Shown here in pieces: positions 57,610 to 60,000 of a stretch of DNA of 60,000 nt (the first letter of the stretch is position 1; every line of letters begins with the position of its first letter). The stretch is from Polytrichum commune (Eukaryota > Streptophyta > Polytrichopsida > Polytrichales > Polytrichaceae): assembly GCA_950295325.1 (NCBI GenBank), contig OX485808.1:37346527-37406526 (forward strand), written 5' to 3'. The notes beneath the pieces are model-generated. The model saw only the letters and a list, made by a program, of their open reading frames with translations. It ran no database searches and was not told the origin of the DNA. The translations under genes were made by a program, and so were the position numbers.

Positions 57610-59733
57610 ATTTTACAAGTTTGTGACATTTTCAGGAACACAATTGCAGAGCCTGTGAACTTCTTCATCACTCATTTCCTTTTCGATGCCAAAGCATATA
57701 CAGTATGTCACACTTGTGAGAGATATATACATACATTACCTTTTGAAGAGATTTGTCAGTAGAGCTGCTGTGACTCTGAACTCAAAATTCTTGCAAGCAG
57801 CTTAGATTGTAGGTTGGTAAGTGTTGCTTTTGCATTCCTACTGCAATGAATGGGAAATTTGGATTTGACGTTGTCACTCCACACAAATCATGGGTTAGTT
57901 AATGTGCACTTCAAAGAGCCTTGTTGGCAATCAACTTCAGAAACTCCTAAACATAGACTGAGTATTGCAAGCTGAACCCCTTCACCCCATCATTCTGGAT
58001 TTAGCACTTTGAATATCGATTTACCACTGCTGGCCTGGAGTAAGGATTTCTGTATGAAGAAAATCTTGGTCTCTGAAATTTTGCTTCATTTGGATTAGGA
58101 GGTGGGAAGATGACAGGGGACAATGGAATGCAATTCAAACCACTGCTGATTCAAGTGTTCTTCATGGCTGGGAACCTCGAATTGGATGTTGGCAAAGAAA
58201 GATCACCATTGCACAAGCAAACTGTAGGGTTCAATCCGGGTAAATATATATAATGGCAACTGATGTTCATTTCGCAAGTTTACATTATGGAGATTCTCTT
58301 TGTGCTTTTTTTCCATCAAGTAAATTTAATTGCAGGGTCTATTTAATTAAGCTAGAGATCATTCAATTGTACTGTTGGAGACATACAATAAGGGTAGAGA
58401 TGTTCAAGCGAACCATGAGGTTGATTTGGGCACATTGGGAGTATTCATTCCAGAATGGGGATTAGTGGGAAAATCTTCACAAAATGGTTACCAGCAAGAG
58501 GAAATTATCACAAACAAGCTTACCTATCATCCTTCCACCATGAAAACTTGCCCCCCCTATAACTTAGGTTTGTGGCCACATCTCAAATGGCTTGGACTAG
58601 ATTAATTCAGGGTTTACAGCTAATTCCTGTGTCAAATCAACTTGAAAAAAATGTAACCTCCAAACTGCATGCTATATCAGGGTTTTTATGGTGGATGAAT
58701 GAGAGGTACACTCGTATGCAATATTTCCCTCTTGCTGGTGTTACTTGTGCAATGTAACTTCTTGTTATGTATTGCATAAAGTGATGAATAAGCTCACAAC
58801 ATAACTCTTATGATATTTACATTATGGTATGCAATGTTCTTCGTGCTAACATTACTGCTCTTGGTTCTCAGGAAATCAAAATCCCACAAGCAATGCTCAG
58901 GTAGTATGTCATCAAATCTTTGATCGTTTGGATGAACATAATACTGGCTTCAACCCTTTTATTAAACAGGTTGAATGCCAGGCATTTCACCCAAAAATAA
59001 GAGTGAGGTTGGTGGACACTGGACCATTCAAATTTGGTCCAGAACATATGAAGCTTCGAAAAGAAATGATCTATGGTGACCTCAGAAGTTGCTGGAAGGA
59101 CATAAATATCCACAACTGGTGAAGGGTTTGAACTTGGGCCAAAAAAAAAGTTTCAAGAACTGGGGATGAGCAGCAAGCACATGAATGTGTACATTGTGAG
59201 GCAAAATCCATACATGCAAGGGAAAGGCAAACTGTGAGCAGGTTTAGAAGGAGCTAATTCTTCACATATTCAGATTCTTTGAAACAATTGGACAAAAAAA
59301 GAGATTAATCACATATATGGCATAATCGTATTGTACAAAAACCCAAGAACAAATTGGGACAACATGAAATGAACCTACTTTGAAGACCTCTGGGTACCTA
59401 TGCACATCTTGAGCTTACAACCTCGGCAACCCTGCAATTAAAAGCTCAAAAGACCAGGAAACCCTACACTGATTCAGCCACATCTGAATTACAACTCCGT
59501 GATTATCTTACACCACCTTATATGACTGTCAGTTTGTATATAATTACGTATATAACCACAAATGCTAAATTTCTAAGCACAAGGCATGTTATTGGTGAAG
59601 AGTGGTATCAATCCTATGAAACAGACCTTGAAAATTGATTATCTCACCACATGGCTATCCGAATATGACAGCAACAGTATGTGATGACTTCGAAGCCAAA
59701 ATCAGGCCATTCTCAAATCAGGTTGAACGCAAT
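57610..59733. other. Mostly non-coding
   Basis: No gene recognised. A short frame at 58928-59122 (FIKQVECQAFHPKIRVRLVD...) reads smoothly after an AACAG acceptor-like site at 58970 but has no known relatives that I can name. Confidence 0.35.
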
Positions 59734-59900
59734 TCATAACATTTGATCTTCAACCTCTGATGATGTTGGTGGAGCCCAAAGAAGACGGAAGTGTGACAAG
59801 CTTATGAGTAGCCCCACGCCAACTTCCTGCCAAAGCACAATTGCGAAGAGCAAGCCCTTGGACCAGATATGGGGCCCCAAACCTTGCGAACCATCTCCTC
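59734..59900 (-). CDS. Likely last exon of a membrane-protein gene continuing beyond the window
   Basis: On the minus strand a good acceptor (GGAATGTGCAG) precedes 59900; from there a phase-2 frame is open for 54 codons to TGA at 59734-59736. It encodes GDGSQGLGPHIWSKGLLFAI then VLWQEVGVGLLISLSHFRLL and a short tail ending SSEVEDQML. The hydrophobic middle looks like a transmembrane segment with a short cytosolic tail. No ATG, consistent with a 3' exon. Product not recognised. Confidence 0.4.
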
Positions 59901-60000
59901 CTGCACATTCCTACATTTCTAAGTGCCACATGGCAATTTTTTTATTGATTCAAACACCTACTAAATCCTACATGGCAGAATAAGAAAACTGATCATTTAA

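Overview
The window is nuclear DNA of a land plant. Genes carry GT-AG introns, there is a plant-type O-methyltransferase, a plastid-targeted protein, a mitochondrial MIC10 protein and a plant-style leucine-rich-repeat array. Long AT-rich intergenic DNA is packed with decayed transposons. The style (24-residue LRRs of the GCTGLKEIPEALG type, many unfamiliar small genes) would fit a non-seed plant such as a moss or lycophyte, but that is a guess and the species cannot be read from the sequence.

Layout. 1-2.5 kb: frameshifted LRR array, probably the 3' part of a resistance-gene-like pseudogene. 5.1-6.3 kb: a CGCG-box octamer repeat and an orphan minus-strand SWIM zinc-finger reading frame. 8.4-10.3 kb: a complete three-exon COMT-like O-methyltransferase (minus). 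10.9-14.1 kb: a decayed non-LTR retrotransposon with an RNase H domain. 15.3-15.7 kb: a full-length tRNA-derived SINE with a perfect 12-bp target duplication. 15.7-37 kb: no host gene recognised. This stretch holds MITEs and DNA transposons of several kinds, including three hAT-type insertions with perfect 8-bp target duplications (27.1, 29.7 and 32.8 kb), one of which keeps a piece of transposase. 37.8-40.0 kb: an intron-bearing decayed copy of coatomer beta-prime. 40.6-42.0 kb: a 252-bp satellite array. 44.4 kb: a small unrecognised ORF. 47.3-48.9 kb: MIC10 (minus) with a probable leader exon. 48.9-54.5 kb: more MITEs, a small orphan spliced gene (50.9 kb) and a striking 77-nt-arm hairpin (52.7 kb). 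56.0-57.6 kb: a two-exon gene for a probable thylakoid-lumen protein. 59.7-59.9 kb: the likely last exon of a minus-strand membrane-protein gene that runs off the right edge.

The genes do not form a common pathway; they are ordinary, independently transcribed plant genes scattered among repeats. I found no convincing new multi-gene system. The most worthwhile leads are the young hAT-like MITE at 29.7 kb, the long hairpin at 52.7 kb, the SINE, and the unnamed lumen-protein and orphan genes. All intron, exon and repeat calls come from reading the sequence by eye; no alignment or search was run.
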